Positions 8,349 to 17,744 of a stretch of DNA of 64,000 bases are shown here, in pieces. Origin of the DNA: Streptomyces typhae (lineage in GTDB: Bacteria > Actinomycetota > Actinomycetes > Streptomycetales > Streptomycetaceae); the NCBI RefSeq assembly GCF_009755605.1, contig NZ_WPNZ01000012.1, positions 62,001 through 126,000 of the forward strand, read 5' to 3'. Under the pieces are notes generated by a model. That model saw only the letters and a list, made by a program, of their open reading frames with translations. It ran no database searches and was not told the origin of the DNA. The position numbers were made by a program, and so were the translations under genes. How positions within the stretch are numbered: the stretch's first letter is position 1; every line of letters starts with the position of its first letter.

Positions 8349-9461
8349 ATGACCACCCCCACGCACGCTCCGGCGGGCCACCGCAGGCACCAGCTCGCTC
8401 CCGCTCCCACCGCCGCAGAATCGGTTCCCTACCGGCCTCAGTACACCCAGTACACCCATTACACGCAGCCGCCGCATCATTCACAGCCGCCCCAGTACCC
8501 CCAACAGACCTCTTCCGTCCCTCCTCCTCCGCAGCCGGCCCCCGTTCCCCAGGACCCGCCCATCTACCGCGCCCTGCTGTGCGTCTGGTCCGAGCGCGGC
8601 CGTACGCTGCCCGGACGCCACGACCCGGAGTGGGTACGGCTCGCGGCGCCGACCGTCCGCGACGGACAGTTCGGCGGCCGCGCGGACGCGCCGCCGTTCG
8701 GGGCGGGCGGGGAACCGTGGTTCGGCACCGGCGGGGCCGCCCGTTACGGCACCTTCGGTGCGGGCGAACAGAGCCGGTACGGCGCCGGCGGGGACGCCGC
8801 CCGGTACGACGCGGGCAGGGACAACCCGTACGGGACGGGCGGGGAGGCCCGGTACGGGACGGGCGGAGCCACCCGTTTCGGGGCGGGCGAGACCGCCCGG
8901 TACGGGGGAGGCGAGACCGCCCGGTACGGGACGGACCCGCAGCACCGGTACGCGCCCGGGTACGCGCAGGACCGGGAGCACGGTTTCGGTCAGGACCACA
9001 GCCAGGCACCCAGGCCGGACCACAGCCAGGCACCAGGGCCGCACCGGAGCCGGACGGCCGGACCGGACCGGAGCCAGGCCTTCGCGCCCAGCCGCGACCA
9101 AGCCTTCGCATCCAGCCGCGAACAAGCCCTCACGCCCAGCCCCGACCAAGCCTTCGCCCCGGACCGTGCCCGGACCCTCGCCCCGGACCGTGCCCGGACC
9201 CTCGCCCCGAGCCGCGACCAGGCCCTCACGCCCGATCGGCGCCAGGCCGCCCTGCCGGAAGCGGACCGGGGCAACCCACCCGCGCAGGACCCCGCCCAGC
9301 CGTTCCGTCCGGTACGGGTCGCCACCTCCGTCGTCCCCGTCATCCAGGGCACCTCGGGAACCCAGCGAGCCCCAGGCTCCCCGGGCACCCCGGGAACCCC
9401 GCAGGCCGTCACCGCAGTCGGTGTCAGCGCGTCTCGGGCCCCGCGAGATGACGCGCGATGA
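8349..9461 (+). CDS. Repeat-rich hypothetical protein
   Basis: This 370-residue ORF begins at the ATG at 8349. Its N-terminal quarter is Gln/Pro/Tyr-rich (YTQYTHYTQPPHHSQPPQYP). A short conserved-looking block follows (PIYRALLCVWSERGRTLPGR, EWVRLAA, about residues 74-102). The rest is tandem degenerate repeats: ARYGTGG-like units (about 125-200), DHSQAP units (about 220-235) and AFAPSRDQ-like units (about 240-310). It should be largely disordered. The last 38 bp overlap the 3' end of the convergent acyl-CoA dehydrogenase gene. Only the 74-102 block looks under constraint. Reading frame and GC3 support coding, but function is unknown. Confidence 0.55.
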   Translation: MTTPTHAPAGHRRHQLAPAPTAAESVPYRPQYTQYTHYTQPPHHSQPPQYPQQTSSVPPPPQPAPVPQDPPIYRALLCVWSERGRTLPGRHDPEWVRLAAPTVRDGQFGGRADAPPFGAGGEPWFGTGGAARYGTFGAGEQSRYGAGGDAARYDAGRDNPYGTGGEARYGTGGATRFGAGETARYGGGETARYGTDPQHRYAPGYAQDREHGFGQDHSQAPRPDHSQAPGPHRSRTAGPDRSQAFAPSRDQAFASSREQALTPSPDQAFAPDRARTLAPDRARTLAPSRDQALTPDRRQAALPEADRGNPPAQDPAQPFRPVRVATSVVPVIQGTSGTQRAPGSPGTPGTPQAVTAVGVSASRAPRDDAR

Positions 9462-10596
9462 CCATGCGCTGGATCTGATTCGTCCCCTCGACGATCTGAA
9501 GGACCTTGGCCTCGCGCATATAGCGCTCCACGGCGAAGTCGGCCGTGTAGCCGTAGCCGCCGAGCACCTGGACGGCGTCGGTCGTCACCTTCATCGCGGT
9601 GTCCGTGCACAGGAGTTTGGCCATCGCCGCCTGCTTGGAGAACGGCCTGCCCGCGTCCCGCAGCCGGGCGGCCGAGAGATACAGGGCCCGGCCCGCCTCG
9701 ATCTGCGTCGCCATGTCCGCGAGCATGAAGCGCAGCCCCTGGAAGTCCGCGATGGGCCGCCCGAACTGCCGCCGCTGCGTGGCGTACGTCAGCGCCTCGT
9801 CGAGTGCCGCCTGGGCCACGCCGATCGCGCACGCCGCGATGCCGAGCCGCCCCGAGTCGAGCGCCGAGAGCGCGATCGCGAAGCCCTGCCCCTCCTCGCC
9901 GATGCGCCGCGTGTCGGGCACCCGTACGCCGTCGAAGTGCAGCTGGGACGTCGGCGAGCCCTTCATGCCCATCTTCTTCTCCGGCGCCGCGGCCGTGAGC
10001 CCCTCGGCGTCACCGGGCACCAGGAAGGCCGTGACGCCGTGCGCGCCCTCGCCGCCCGTGCGGGCCAGGACCGTGTAGAAGTCGGCGATGCCGCCGTGGG
10101 TGATCCACGCCTTCGTACCCGTGATGATCCACTCGTCGCCCTCGCGCACGGCCTTGGTGCGCAGCGAGGCGGCGTCGGAGCCGGAGGACGGCTCGGACAG
10201 GCAGTAGGCACCGAGGAGGCCGCCGCCGAGCATGTCGGGGAGGTGTGCGGTCTGCTGCTCCTTGGTGCCGTACCCGGCGAGCCCGTGGCAGGCGAGGGAG
10301 TGGACGCTGACGCCGAGGCCGACGGTCAGACGTGCGGCGGCGAGCTCCTCCAGGACCTGGAGGTACACCTCGTACGGCTGGTCGCCGCCGCCGAAACCGG
10401 AGTCGTAGGGGAGGCCGAGCAGGCCGGACTCGGAGAGCAGGGTGAAGAGTTCGCGGGGGAAGCGGCCCGCTTCCTCCTCCTCGGCCGCGCGTGGCACGAT
10501 CTCGCCCTTGATCAGTTCTCGCACGAGCGCGAACAGATCACGGGCTTCCTCGGTGGGCAGATGACGCTCGACCGGCTGTGCGGATCCCTCAGGCAT
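9424..10596 (-). CDS. Acyl-CoA dehydrogenase
   Basis: This 390-residue flavoenzyme oxidises acyl-CoA to enoyl-CoA. I chose the ATG at 10596 (MPEGSAQPVERH), 8 nt after GAGAGGAG; the frame extends 26 codons upstream without support. Seen: YCLSEPSSGSDAASL (FAD/substrate motif, about 130), WITHGG, the second signature QRRQFGRPIADFQ (about 285), QVLGGYGYTADFAVERYMRE, and the C-terminal VEGTNQIQRMVIARHL with the catalytic-position Glu (VEGT), typical of short/medium-chain enzymes. The substrate is probably a short- or medium-chain acyl-CoA. Length is normal for the family. The last 38 bp overlap the convergent repeat-rich gene. Confidence 0.9.
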   Translation of the reverse strand: MPEGSAQPVERHLPTEEARDLFALVRELIKGEIVPRAAEEEEAGRFPRELFTLLSESGLLGLPYDSGFGGGDQPYEVYLQVLEELAAARLTVGLGVSVHSLACHGLAGYGTKEQQTAHLPDMLGGGLLGAYCLSEPSSGSDAASLRTKAVREGDEWIITGTKAWITHGGIADFYTVLARTGGEGAHGVTAFLVPGDAEGLTAAAPEKKMGMKGSPTSQLHFDGVRVPDTRRIGEEGQGFAIALSALDSGRLGIAACAIGVAQAALDEALTYATQRRQFGRPIADFQGLRFMLADMATQIEAGRALYLSAARLRDAGRPFSKQAAMAKLLCTDTAMKVTTDAVQVLGGYGYTADFAVERYMREAKVLQIVEGTNQIQRMVIARHLAGPETR

Positions 10597-11054
10597 GGCG
10601 CTCTCCTCTCCCTGTTCGGGCGCTTCAGCGGACTCGCGCTCAGGGTGTGGCGCCGCCGCCGGGGACACTGCCACGCCGATGCTGTCCTTCCGGGTCGCGG
10701 AAGCGGCTGACCAGCGGCTGTGGCGCGTTGAGTATGCCCGATCGGCGGCACGGCGTCACGGGTTCAACGGCTGTCCGGCTGATCTTCATCGAGCTGTGTC
10801 CGGTTGCGTGGCCCGAACCGGCTATGCGGAGGGAATTGGTCCGAACCATTGACGCATTGGTCTAGTCCTTCTAGAGTCCAGCGGCACAAGACGTCTTCGC
10901 GTTCATGCCAATTCACCGCACGACTGCTCACGGCCCGTTGACGGGATCCGGGGGCGGCCGTCCGGCACCCGGCGCAAGGGCGCGAAGGAGTTCGCAGGTC
11001 CGCAGGACAGCACCACCCCCACATGCTCCCCTCTCCCCCCACGAGGAGACTGCG
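10597..11054. other. Intergenic region between acyl-CoA dehydrogenase and chitinase genes
   Basis: The 458-bp divergent spacer holds the chitinase promoter-operator (10836-10877, listed separately) and about 180 nt of leader. On the other side lies the acyl-CoA dehydrogenase RBS. I see no other structured element. Short open frames here have no homology. Confidence 0.5.
10836..10877 (+). promoter_or_regulatory. Chitinase promoter with paired 12-13 bp operators
   Basis: Two TGGTC-type repeats are seen: TTGGTCCGAACCA (10836-10848) and TTGGTCTAGTCCT (10857-10869). A -35 TTGACG (10849-10854) and -10 TAGAGT (10872-10877), 17 bp apart, bracket the second copy. Streptomyces chitinase promoters are known to carry TGGTC(C/T)AGACC(T/A) direct repeats, and DasR sites have the form TGGTCTAGACCA. 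The second copy fills the promoter spacer, as expected for a repressor site. Nearly the same block precedes the chitinase at 32.3 kb. Confidence 0.82.
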
Positions 11055-12317
<1,263 letters not shown>

Positions 12318-12339
12318 CGGTCGCCGCACGGCAGTCGTG

Positions 12340-12367
12340 GGGGCGGGAGCCGGCGGGCTCCCGCCCC
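12340..12367. terminator. Terminator hairpin after chitinase
   Basis: A perfect 12-bp stem GGGGCGGGAGCC/GGCTCCCGCCCC with a 4-nt loop lies between the chitinase stop and the convergent TetR gene. It probably serves both. Confidence 0.8.
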
Positions 12368-12371
12368 TTCG

Positions 12372-13076
12372 TCATGCCCGCGCGCCCGGACGCGGCGGCG
12401 GGGCGTCGTCGAGCGGCGGGGCGGGGAGCGACGGCTCGACCTCCTCGATGACGCCGAGCGTCGCACGCAGCGTACGCACCAGGAAGTCCCGGACGGTGTC
12501 GCGTTCCAGCGGCCCGTCCTTCGTGCCGATCCAGTCGAGCGTGACGCCCTCGACGCTGCACAGCCAGCCGAGCAGCGCCACCCGTACCAGCGCCGGGATG
12601 TCCCGGTGGCCGTAGGCCGTCTCGGCGATGGTGCCGATCATGGCCTCGCGCACGCCGTCGCGGATGGCGTGCACCTCGGTGTCGAAGCCGACGCCGCCGC
12701 TGACGATGGCGCGGTAGGCCGCCTGATGGTGCTCGGCGTAGCGCAGATAGCCGTCGATGGTGCGGTGCGCCCGCTGGGTCGGCGGCAACTCGGTGTCGCT
12801 GCCGGCGCGTTCGACCAGGTCGGCGACGGAGTCCTCGATGATCGCGAGGTAGTAGCCGCGTTTGGATTTGAAGTAGTAGTAGATCAGCCCCTTGGCCACG
12901 CGCGCGTGTCTCGCGATGTCGTCCATCGACAGCGCGTCGTAGGACGTGTCGGCGAACAGCTTCCGGCCGATGACGATGAGTTCGGCGCGGCGCGCCACGG
13001 AGCGGTCGGTGCCGCGCGCCTGCGGGCGGTCCCCGTCGGAGGAACGATCGGTACCGCGCTGTTGACTATTATTCAA
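12372..13076 (-). CDS. TetR family transcriptional regulator
   Basis: This is a 234-residue repressor-type protein. The HTH is DALSMDDIARHARVAKGLIYYYFKSKRGYY (about residues 48-77), a textbook TetR N-terminus with the IYYYF recognition helix. The C-terminal ligand domain (about 80-215) includes YLRYAEHHQAAYRAIV. The track start is a TTG at 13076 inside an AT-rich patch; a start nearer the HTH is possible because residues 1-28 are polar, arginine-rich and repetitive. The target is unknown; the divergent DUF6230 operon starts 226 bp away. Confidence 0.85.
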   Translation of the reverse strand: MNNSQQRGTDRSSDGDRPQARGTDRSVARRAELIVIGRKLFADTSYDALSMDDIARHARVAKGLIYYYFKSKRGYYLAIIEDSVADLVERAGSDTELPPTQRAHRTIDGYLRYAEHHQAAYRAIVSGGVGFDTEVHAIRDGVREAMIGTIAETAYGHRDIPALVRVALLGWLCSVEGVTLDWIGTKDGPLERDTVRDFLVRTLRATLGVIEEVEPSLPAPPLDDAPPPRPGARA

Positions 13077-13190
13077 TATCGGCCCTAGTCTCCAACTGCC
13101 TCAGGATCAGCCGCAGTATGGCAGACCGCTGCCGCCTGCCCGGCCCGGCAGGCATCTGCTCGGGCCCGGCGGTGCTCTGCCGCGCACTCC

Positions 13191-13279
13191 CCCTACGCAC
13201 ACGCGCTCCGCTTCACGCACATGCGCTCCGCTTCACGCACACGCGCTCCCCTTACGCACACGCACTCCCCTTACGCACC
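13191..13279. repeat. Tandem repeat, about 20-bp unit, 4.5 copies
   Basis: A 20-bp unit of the form ACGCGCTCCGCTTCACGCAC repeats from about 13191 to 13279 with spacings 20, 20 and 19. It lies just upstream of the DUF6230 gene RBS. The copies diverge by 1-3 bases. It may be a slipped-strand microsatellite or a multi-copy protein-binding array in the leader of the operon. Confidence 0.8.
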
Positions 13280-13301
13280 GGACGACGTACGGGAGGACCC
13301 A

Positions 13302-13916
13302 GTGAGCACAGCGAAGAGATCCTTGCGCGAGGGCCGGACCAACTGGAAGAAGACAGCCGTCGTCGCCCTGCCCGCGGTCCTCGCGGTCGGCGCGATGGCG
13401 TCCGTGATGGCCGAGGGCGCGCTCGCCGCCTCCTTCGCCGTCAGCGGCACCAGTTTCCAGGTCTCCTCGGGCAAGCTGACCAGCCAGGGCCTGTCGAGCT
13501 ATGTGCAGGTCGACCGGGACGTCGACGGCAAGGGCCACCCCGTGGCGCTGCTCGGCATCGGCGACGCGACGCTCTCCGACATCTGCCAGGCCGCCGAGGT
13601 CAGGACGCCGATCGGCACGGTGGTGTTCAAGCTGATGGCGGGCGGCGACGCGGGCAACGTCACCGCGAGCAACCTGATCATCGACGGCGAGGACCTGGTG
13701 GGCGACGCCCGCTTCGGGACCGCGCAGATCGGCCGGGACGCCTCGACGCTCGACGAGGTGCCGGGCGTCAAGGGCGAGCGGGGCAAGTTCGGCCTCCAGG
13801 CCGGGGACATCGAGGTGGCGAAGGTGCGCTCGCACGCCTGGTCGGCCACCGGCGGCAACTTCCGCCTCAAAGGCATGAAGCTGGACGTCAGCCTCGGCGG
13901 CAAGAAGTGCTTCTGA
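13302..13916 (+). CDS. DUF6230 family protein
   Basis: This 204-residue protein starts at the GTG at 13302, 6 nt after GGGAGG. An N-terminal basic stretch (KRSLREGRTNWKKTAVV) and a hydrophobic helix (residues about 18-40, ending EGALAASFAVSGTSF) suggest secretion or membrane anchoring. The body resembles the DUF6230 family, often annotated as cholesterol-esterase-like, though no esterase motif is visible. It is the first gene of a three-gene cluster with a DUF6114 protein and another membrane protein. This trio recurs in Streptomyces (from memory). Function unknown; I infer an envelope role. Confidence 0.75.
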   Translation: MSTAKRSLREGRTNWKKTAVVALPAVLAVGAMASVMAEGALAASFAVSGTSFQVSSGKLTSQGLSSYVQVDRDVDGKGHPVALLGIGDATLSDICQAAEVRTPIGTVVFKLMAGGDAGNVTASNLIIDGEDLVGDARFGTAQIGRDASTLDEVPGVKGERGKFGLQAGDIEVAKVRSHAWSATGGNFRLKGMKLDVSLGGKKCF

Positions 13917-14869
13917 GCGGGCCCGGCGCCCCGCGCACTGGGGGATGGCTCGACGAGCGGCTGCCCCTCAGGGACGCACGCAGGGTACTGCGCGGATGGC
14001 GGCGCACCCGCCCCTTCTGGGGCGGTCTGCTGCTGATCCTCGGCGGGGCGGAGCTGTTGATCATCCCGCTGTCGCCGCTGACGGTCCTGGTGAGCCTCGG
14101 GCTCGGCGGGATCGCCGCGATCGGCATCGGGATCGCCCTGATGGTCGCCGGACTGTTCCTGTGGCTGCTGCCGCACGCGCACCACTACGTGTCCGTGAAC
14201 GCCTTGATCCTCTCGGTGCTCTCGTTCGCGGCGACGAATCTCGGTGGTTTCCTGATCGGGATGATCCTGGGCATCGCGGGCAGCGCGATGGGCTTCGGCT
14301 GGACACCCGTAGCGGACGACGACCGGGACGCAGCCGGACGCCCCCGGCTGCGCGAGGGGCAGGGCACCCGGACCCTGGCCGTGCTCCTTCCGGTGGTGCT
14401 CGCCGGGACGGCGCTGTGGGGCGCCGCCCCCGCGAAGGCCGCGCCCGGTGACGGGGAGATCGTGGCGGCACGGACGCCGCCCACGATCACCACGACGCTG
14501 TTCGCCCCCAAGGGCTTCATCGTGGCGGGTGTGCGCGACATCCCCACCGCCGACGGACCGATGAAGGTGATGGTGCTGCGGATGAACGCGGCCTCGCTCA
14601 CCGACTACCGCCTGACGACCCGTGACGGCAGCCGTGAACTGTCCCTGGGCGCCGAGACCCTGGACCTCAGCGGCAAGGTCACGCTGTATCTGACCAAGTT
14701 CAAGGGCTGCATCCAGGGCATCCTCTGTCTGACGTTCACGCCGGACCGGCTGCCGGTGCCGCCCCTCGTCCCGCCGTTCGTCTTCATCACGCAGGTCAGC
14801 GCTGAGCAGGCGCTCGTCACCTCCGACTCGATCGTGGCCGGCGGACTGCGGCTGGAGGCGCGGGCGTGA
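13907..14869 (+). CDS. DUF6114 domain membrane protein
   Basis: The frame is coupled to the preceding gene. The only early start is a GTG at 13907 that overlaps the DUF6230 stop by 10 bp; its RBS is weak, so the start is uncertain. Residues about 25-125 hold three or four membrane helices (FWGGLLLILGGAELLIIPLS, LVSLGLGGIAAIGIGIALMV, VLSFAATNLGGFLIGMILGI), the DUF6114 pattern. A further hydrophobic segment (LAVLLPVVLAGTALWG, about 150-165) leads to an extracytoplasmic domain of about 150 residues with a Cys pair (KGCIQGILCL). Role unknown. Confidence 0.7.
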   Translation: MLLSGPGAPRTGGWLDERLPLRDARRVLRGWRRTRPFWGGLLLILGGAELLIIPLSPLTVLVSLGLGGIAAIGIGIALMVAGLFLWLLPHAHHYVSVNALILSVLSFAATNLGGFLIGMILGIAGSAMGFGWTPVADDDRDAAGRPRLREGQGTRTLAVLLPVVLAGTALWGAAPAKAAPGDGEIVAARTPPTITTTLFAPKGFIVAGVRDIPTADGPMKVMVLRMNAASLTDYRLTTRDGSRELSLGAETLDLSGKVTLYLTKFKGCIQGILCLTFTPDRLPVPPLVPPFVFITQVSAEQALVTSDSIVAGGLRLEARA

Positions 14870-15870
14870 TCCAGATCCAGGCCGCGCTGTTCTGGGCGTA
14901 CGCGGTGGGTGCGACCTTCGCGCTCGCCGCGGCCCGCCAGCTCCAGGTGTGGGAGCGGATCAACGCGGGCGAGGGCCCGCGCACCCGCAGCCGGGCCGCC
15001 AATCCCTATCTGGCCCTGACGGTGCTCTTCGCCGCCGTCCTGCTGGTGCCGACCGGCCTTTTCCTGCTCTGGCAGAACCCGTCCTGGGCGACGATGCACG
15101 TCAGCGGCGGCCACGAGGGCGTGTGGGCGGGCTTCGTGCTGTTCTACGCGGGCGGCGTACCCGTGGCCGCGATCCTCGGATTCCTCGGATCGCAGGTCCT
15201 GGTCCTCGTGGGCGCCGGCTACTGGGCGTACCTGAACTGCGTCGGAGGGTACTTCCTGCTGTTCGGGACGCTGGTGCACGGCTGGGACGGCAGGGGCTAC
15301 GAGCGGTTCCTGTCCCCCGGCGCGCGCGACTGGGCGGACTGGCCGCAGGACAGCGTGGTCAACAACGCCCTGGACTTCCTGACGTCCGGCACGTTCCTCG
15401 CGCTCGTGGTGTTCGGCGCGGCCGTGATCGGCACCATGCTGATGACGGAGATCGGCTGGCTCCTGGAGGGCTGGTCACTGCCCGGCGCGGACGAGGACCG
15501 CGAGGTGCGTCCCGTCCTGGCCGTGGCGATCGCCGCTGCCGGGGTGTACGGGCTGCCGTTCCTCGGCGCCGTCACCGCGAGCGTCCTGGTGCGGCTGCTC
15601 GGCGGCTGGCTCGGACTGCCGCTGTTCGCGGTGCTCGCGGGGTTCGTGCTGCTTCCCGGGCGATCGCCCGTACGGCGTCTCTACGCCTTGGTGGGGCTGC
15701 CGCGCCGGCACTGGCGGGCGGGCCTCGACCCGGAGCCGCCGGGGACGGGCGGCGTGGACGGTCCCGGTGACGGGACGACGGGCGGCGTGGACGGTCCCGG
15801 TGACGGGACGACGGGTGGCACGGACGGTCCCGGTGACGGGACGCGGCTCACAGAAGGCCGATCTGGCTGA
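14866..15870 (+). CDS. Integral membrane protein with C-terminal tandem repeats
   Basis: This 334-residue protein begins at a GTG overlapping the upstream stop (GTGA, 4 bp), so it is translationally coupled. It has about six membrane helices. Residues from about 290 onward are 3.3 copies of an 11-residue GGVDGPGDGTT unit, encoded by a near-perfect 33-bp DNA repeat (15748-15842). The last 23 bp overlap the convergent small membrane protein gene. No enzymatic motif is visible. It probably works with the DUF6230/DUF6114 proteins at the envelope. Confidence 0.65.
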   Translation: MIQIQAALFWAYAVGATFALAAARQLQVWERINAGEGPRTRSRAANPYLALTVLFAAVLLVPTGLFLLWQNPSWATMHVSGGHEGVWAGFVLFYAGGVPVAAILGFLGSQVLVLVGAGYWAYLNCVGGYFLLFGTLVHGWDGRGYERFLSPGARDWADWPQDSVVNNALDFLTSGTFLALVVFGAAVIGTMLMTEIGWLLEGWSLPGADEDREVRPVLAVAIAAAGVYGLPFLGAVTASVLVRLLGGWLGLPLFAVLAGFVLLPGRSPVRRLYALVGLPRRHWRAGLDPEPPGTGGVDGPGDGTTGGVDGPGDGTTGGTDGPGDGTRLTEGRSG

Positions 15871-15991
15871 CCAGCATCGCGAGCACCACGACGAGGGTCC
15901 ATCCGGCGAGGTGCTCCAGGACGTTCGGGCCGTCGTCGGGGCCGCCCGTGCGGGCCTTGGTGCGGACTGCGGTGGCAGAGGTCGCGGTCAT
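15848..15991 (-). CDS. Small membrane protein, SCO1431 family
   Basis: This 47-residue protein starts at the ATG at 15991 after GCGAGAAG. It has a polar N-terminus (TATSATAVRTKARTGGPDDG) and one C-terminal helix (LAGWTLVVVLAMLVSQIGLL). That matches the small 'SCO1431 family membrane protein' pattern I recall from Streptomyces annotations. It is tail-to-tail with, and overlaps by 23 bp, the preceding membrane protein gene. The much longer open frame that contains it runs antisense to the M1 peptidase gene and is a shadow. Confidence 0.7.
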   Translation of the reverse strand: MTATSATAVRTKARTGGPDDGPNVLEHLAGWTLVVVLAMLVSQIGLL

Positions 15992-16198
15992 ATCGCTTCT
16001 CGCTGACGTTCTTCGGCGGCGCCGGGCTGTTCCCGGCCGCTGCGGCAGTGGACATTCCCCCCACTGGGTCCTACCACCATGCCAGCCGTACCCGGAATCG
16101 TGAGCGAGACGTTGGTCACGCGCCCCCACAACTGCGGCGGATCGCCGTGCGTCTAAGACGGCGTACGTCCCGCGCAGCATCCGACCGAAAGGTTTCCG

Positions 16199-17674
16199 AT
16201 GAGCACGATCAGGACGCCCCGCAGAGCGCGGCTCGCCCTCGCGGCGGCCGTGACGGCGGCAGCCGCCCTCACCGGACCGGTCTCGTACGCCACGCCCGCG
16301 GCCGCGGAGAAGCCGGCGCCCGGCGCGCCCGGACTCGGCGACCCGATGTTCCCCCTGGACGGCAACGGCGGCTACACCGTCGACCGCTACGTCCTGGACT
16401 TCGACTGGCAGGCCCCGAAGACCCCGTTCGCGGCGACGGCCACCGTCAAGGCCACCGCCACCCAGTCCCTGTCCCGGTTCAACCTGGACTTCGGCGGCAA
16501 CACCCTGCACTCGGTCACCGTCGACGGCAAGGCGGCCGGGACCTCGCGCGAGGGCGACGAGCTGACGGTCACTCCGAAGTCCCCGCTCCTCAAGGGCCGT
16601 TCCTTCACGGTGAAGGTCACCTACACGGCCGACCCGACACAGATCCGGCACCGCGACGACGCCATCGAGGACTACGGCTGGATCCCCACGCCCGACGGCA
16701 CGGTCGTCTATCCGCAGCCCAACGGCGCCCGGCTGATCTTCCCCGCCAACGACCACCCGAGCCGGCGGGCGCCCATCACGTTCCGGATCACCACGCCGAA
16801 GGACCTGACGGCGGTCGCCAACGGCAAGCTGACCGCCAAGGACGCCGTGTCCGGCGACCGGGTGCGCTGGACGTACGACTCCGAGCAGCCGCTCTCCACC
16901 CAGCTGGTGCAGCTCGCGGTCGGGAGGTTCACGACGGTCGACAGCACCGGGCCCGGGGGGCTGCCGCTGCGCGACATCGTCCCGGACGCCCTGGTCGAGC
17001 CGACGGCGAAGTACCGCAAGCTCACCCCGGACCATCTGCGCTGGCTGGAGCAGAAGCTCGGCAAGTACCCCTTCAACCGCTACGGCGTCCTCGTCGGCGA
17101 CACCGACCTCGGCGTCGCCCTGGAGACCCAGACCCTCTCCCTGGTCCCGAAGGCCGACCTGCTCGGCACGCAGGTGGACGCCGAGCGGAACCTGGTGCAC
17201 GAGCTGGCCCACCAGTGGTTCGGGGACAGCGTCGCCCTCGCGGGCTGGTCCGACCTGTGGGTCAGCGAGGGCCACGCCCGGTTCTACGAGCGGATGTACT
17301 CCGAGGAGCACGGCGGCGACAGCTTCGAGGCCGCGATGAAGGCCGCGTACAAGGCCCACGACCAGTGGCGCCGCGACTTCGGCGCGCCCGCGGAGCCCAC
17401 CGAGCCGAACCTCTTCAAGCGCATGCGCTACGACGGGTCGGCGCTGGTCCTGTACGCGCTGCGGGAGAAGGTCGGCGACGCCACGTTCCAGAGGATCGAA
17501 CGGGCCTGGGTCACCGAGTACCGCGGGCGGACCGCGAGCACCCAGGACTACATCGACCTCTCCTCGAAGATCGCGGGCGAGGACCTGTCCGGCTTCCTGA
17601 AGCCGTGGCTGTACGGGCCGAAGACACCGCCGATGCCGGGCCACCCGGACTGGGTGGTCGACCCGGCGACCTGA
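16199..17674 (+). CDS. Secreted M1 family metallopeptidase
   Basis: This 491-residue aminopeptidase-like protein has a Sec signal (RARLALAAAVTAAAALTGPV; cleavage near ATPAAAEK). The zinc motif HELAHQWFGDSV is at about residue 336, with the third ligand Glu 18 residues on in WVSEGHARF. The usual substrate motif GAMEN is replaced by the ALETQT segment, common in short M1 proteins. A lone His sits where most M1 enzymes have Phe/Tyr after EG. There is no C-terminal ERAP-like domain, so the length is short for full aminopeptidases. ATG 16199 follows GAAAGG. Confidence 0.87.
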   Translation: MSTIRTPRRARLALAAAVTAAAALTGPVSYATPAAAEKPAPGAPGLGDPMFPLDGNGGYTVDRYVLDFDWQAPKTPFAATATVKATATQSLSRFNLDFGGNTLHSVTVDGKAAGTSREGDELTVTPKSPLLKGRSFTVKVTYTADPTQIRHRDDAIEDYGWIPTPDGTVVYPQPNGARLIFPANDHPSRRAPITFRITTPKDLTAVANGKLTAKDAVSGDRVRWTYDSEQPLSTQLVQLAVGRFTTVDSTGPGGLPLRDIVPDALVEPTAKYRKLTPDHLRWLEQKLGKYPFNRYGVLVGDTDLGVALETQTLSLVPKADLLGTQVDAERNLVHELAHQWFGDSVALAGWSDLWVSEGHARFYERMYSEEHGGDSFEAAMKAAYKAHDQWRRDFGAPAEPTEPNLFKRMRYDGSALVLYALREKVGDATFQRIERAWVTEYRGRTASTQDYIDLSSKIAGEDLSGFLKPWLYGPKTPPMPGHPDWVVDPAT

Positions 17675-17681
17675 GACCAGG

Positions 17682-17740
17682 TGCCCTGAGGCAGGCGCCG
17701 GCGGCCCCGTCCCGCGCGGGACGGCGCCTGCCTCGGGGCA
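17682..17740. terminator. Long convergent terminator hairpin
   Basis: A 19-bp stem with one mismatch (17682-17700 with 17722-17740) encloses a second GC-rich hairpin (GTCCCGC/GCGGGAC). It lies between the convergent M1 and C39 peptidase genes. Confidence 0.8.
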
Positions 17741-17744
17741 CGCC

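Noticed and set aside
15848..17644. 598-codon minus-strand frame over the M1 peptidase gene
   Set aside because: Only its last 47 codons (SCO1431-like protein) show a real protein; the rest mirrors the peptidase codons.
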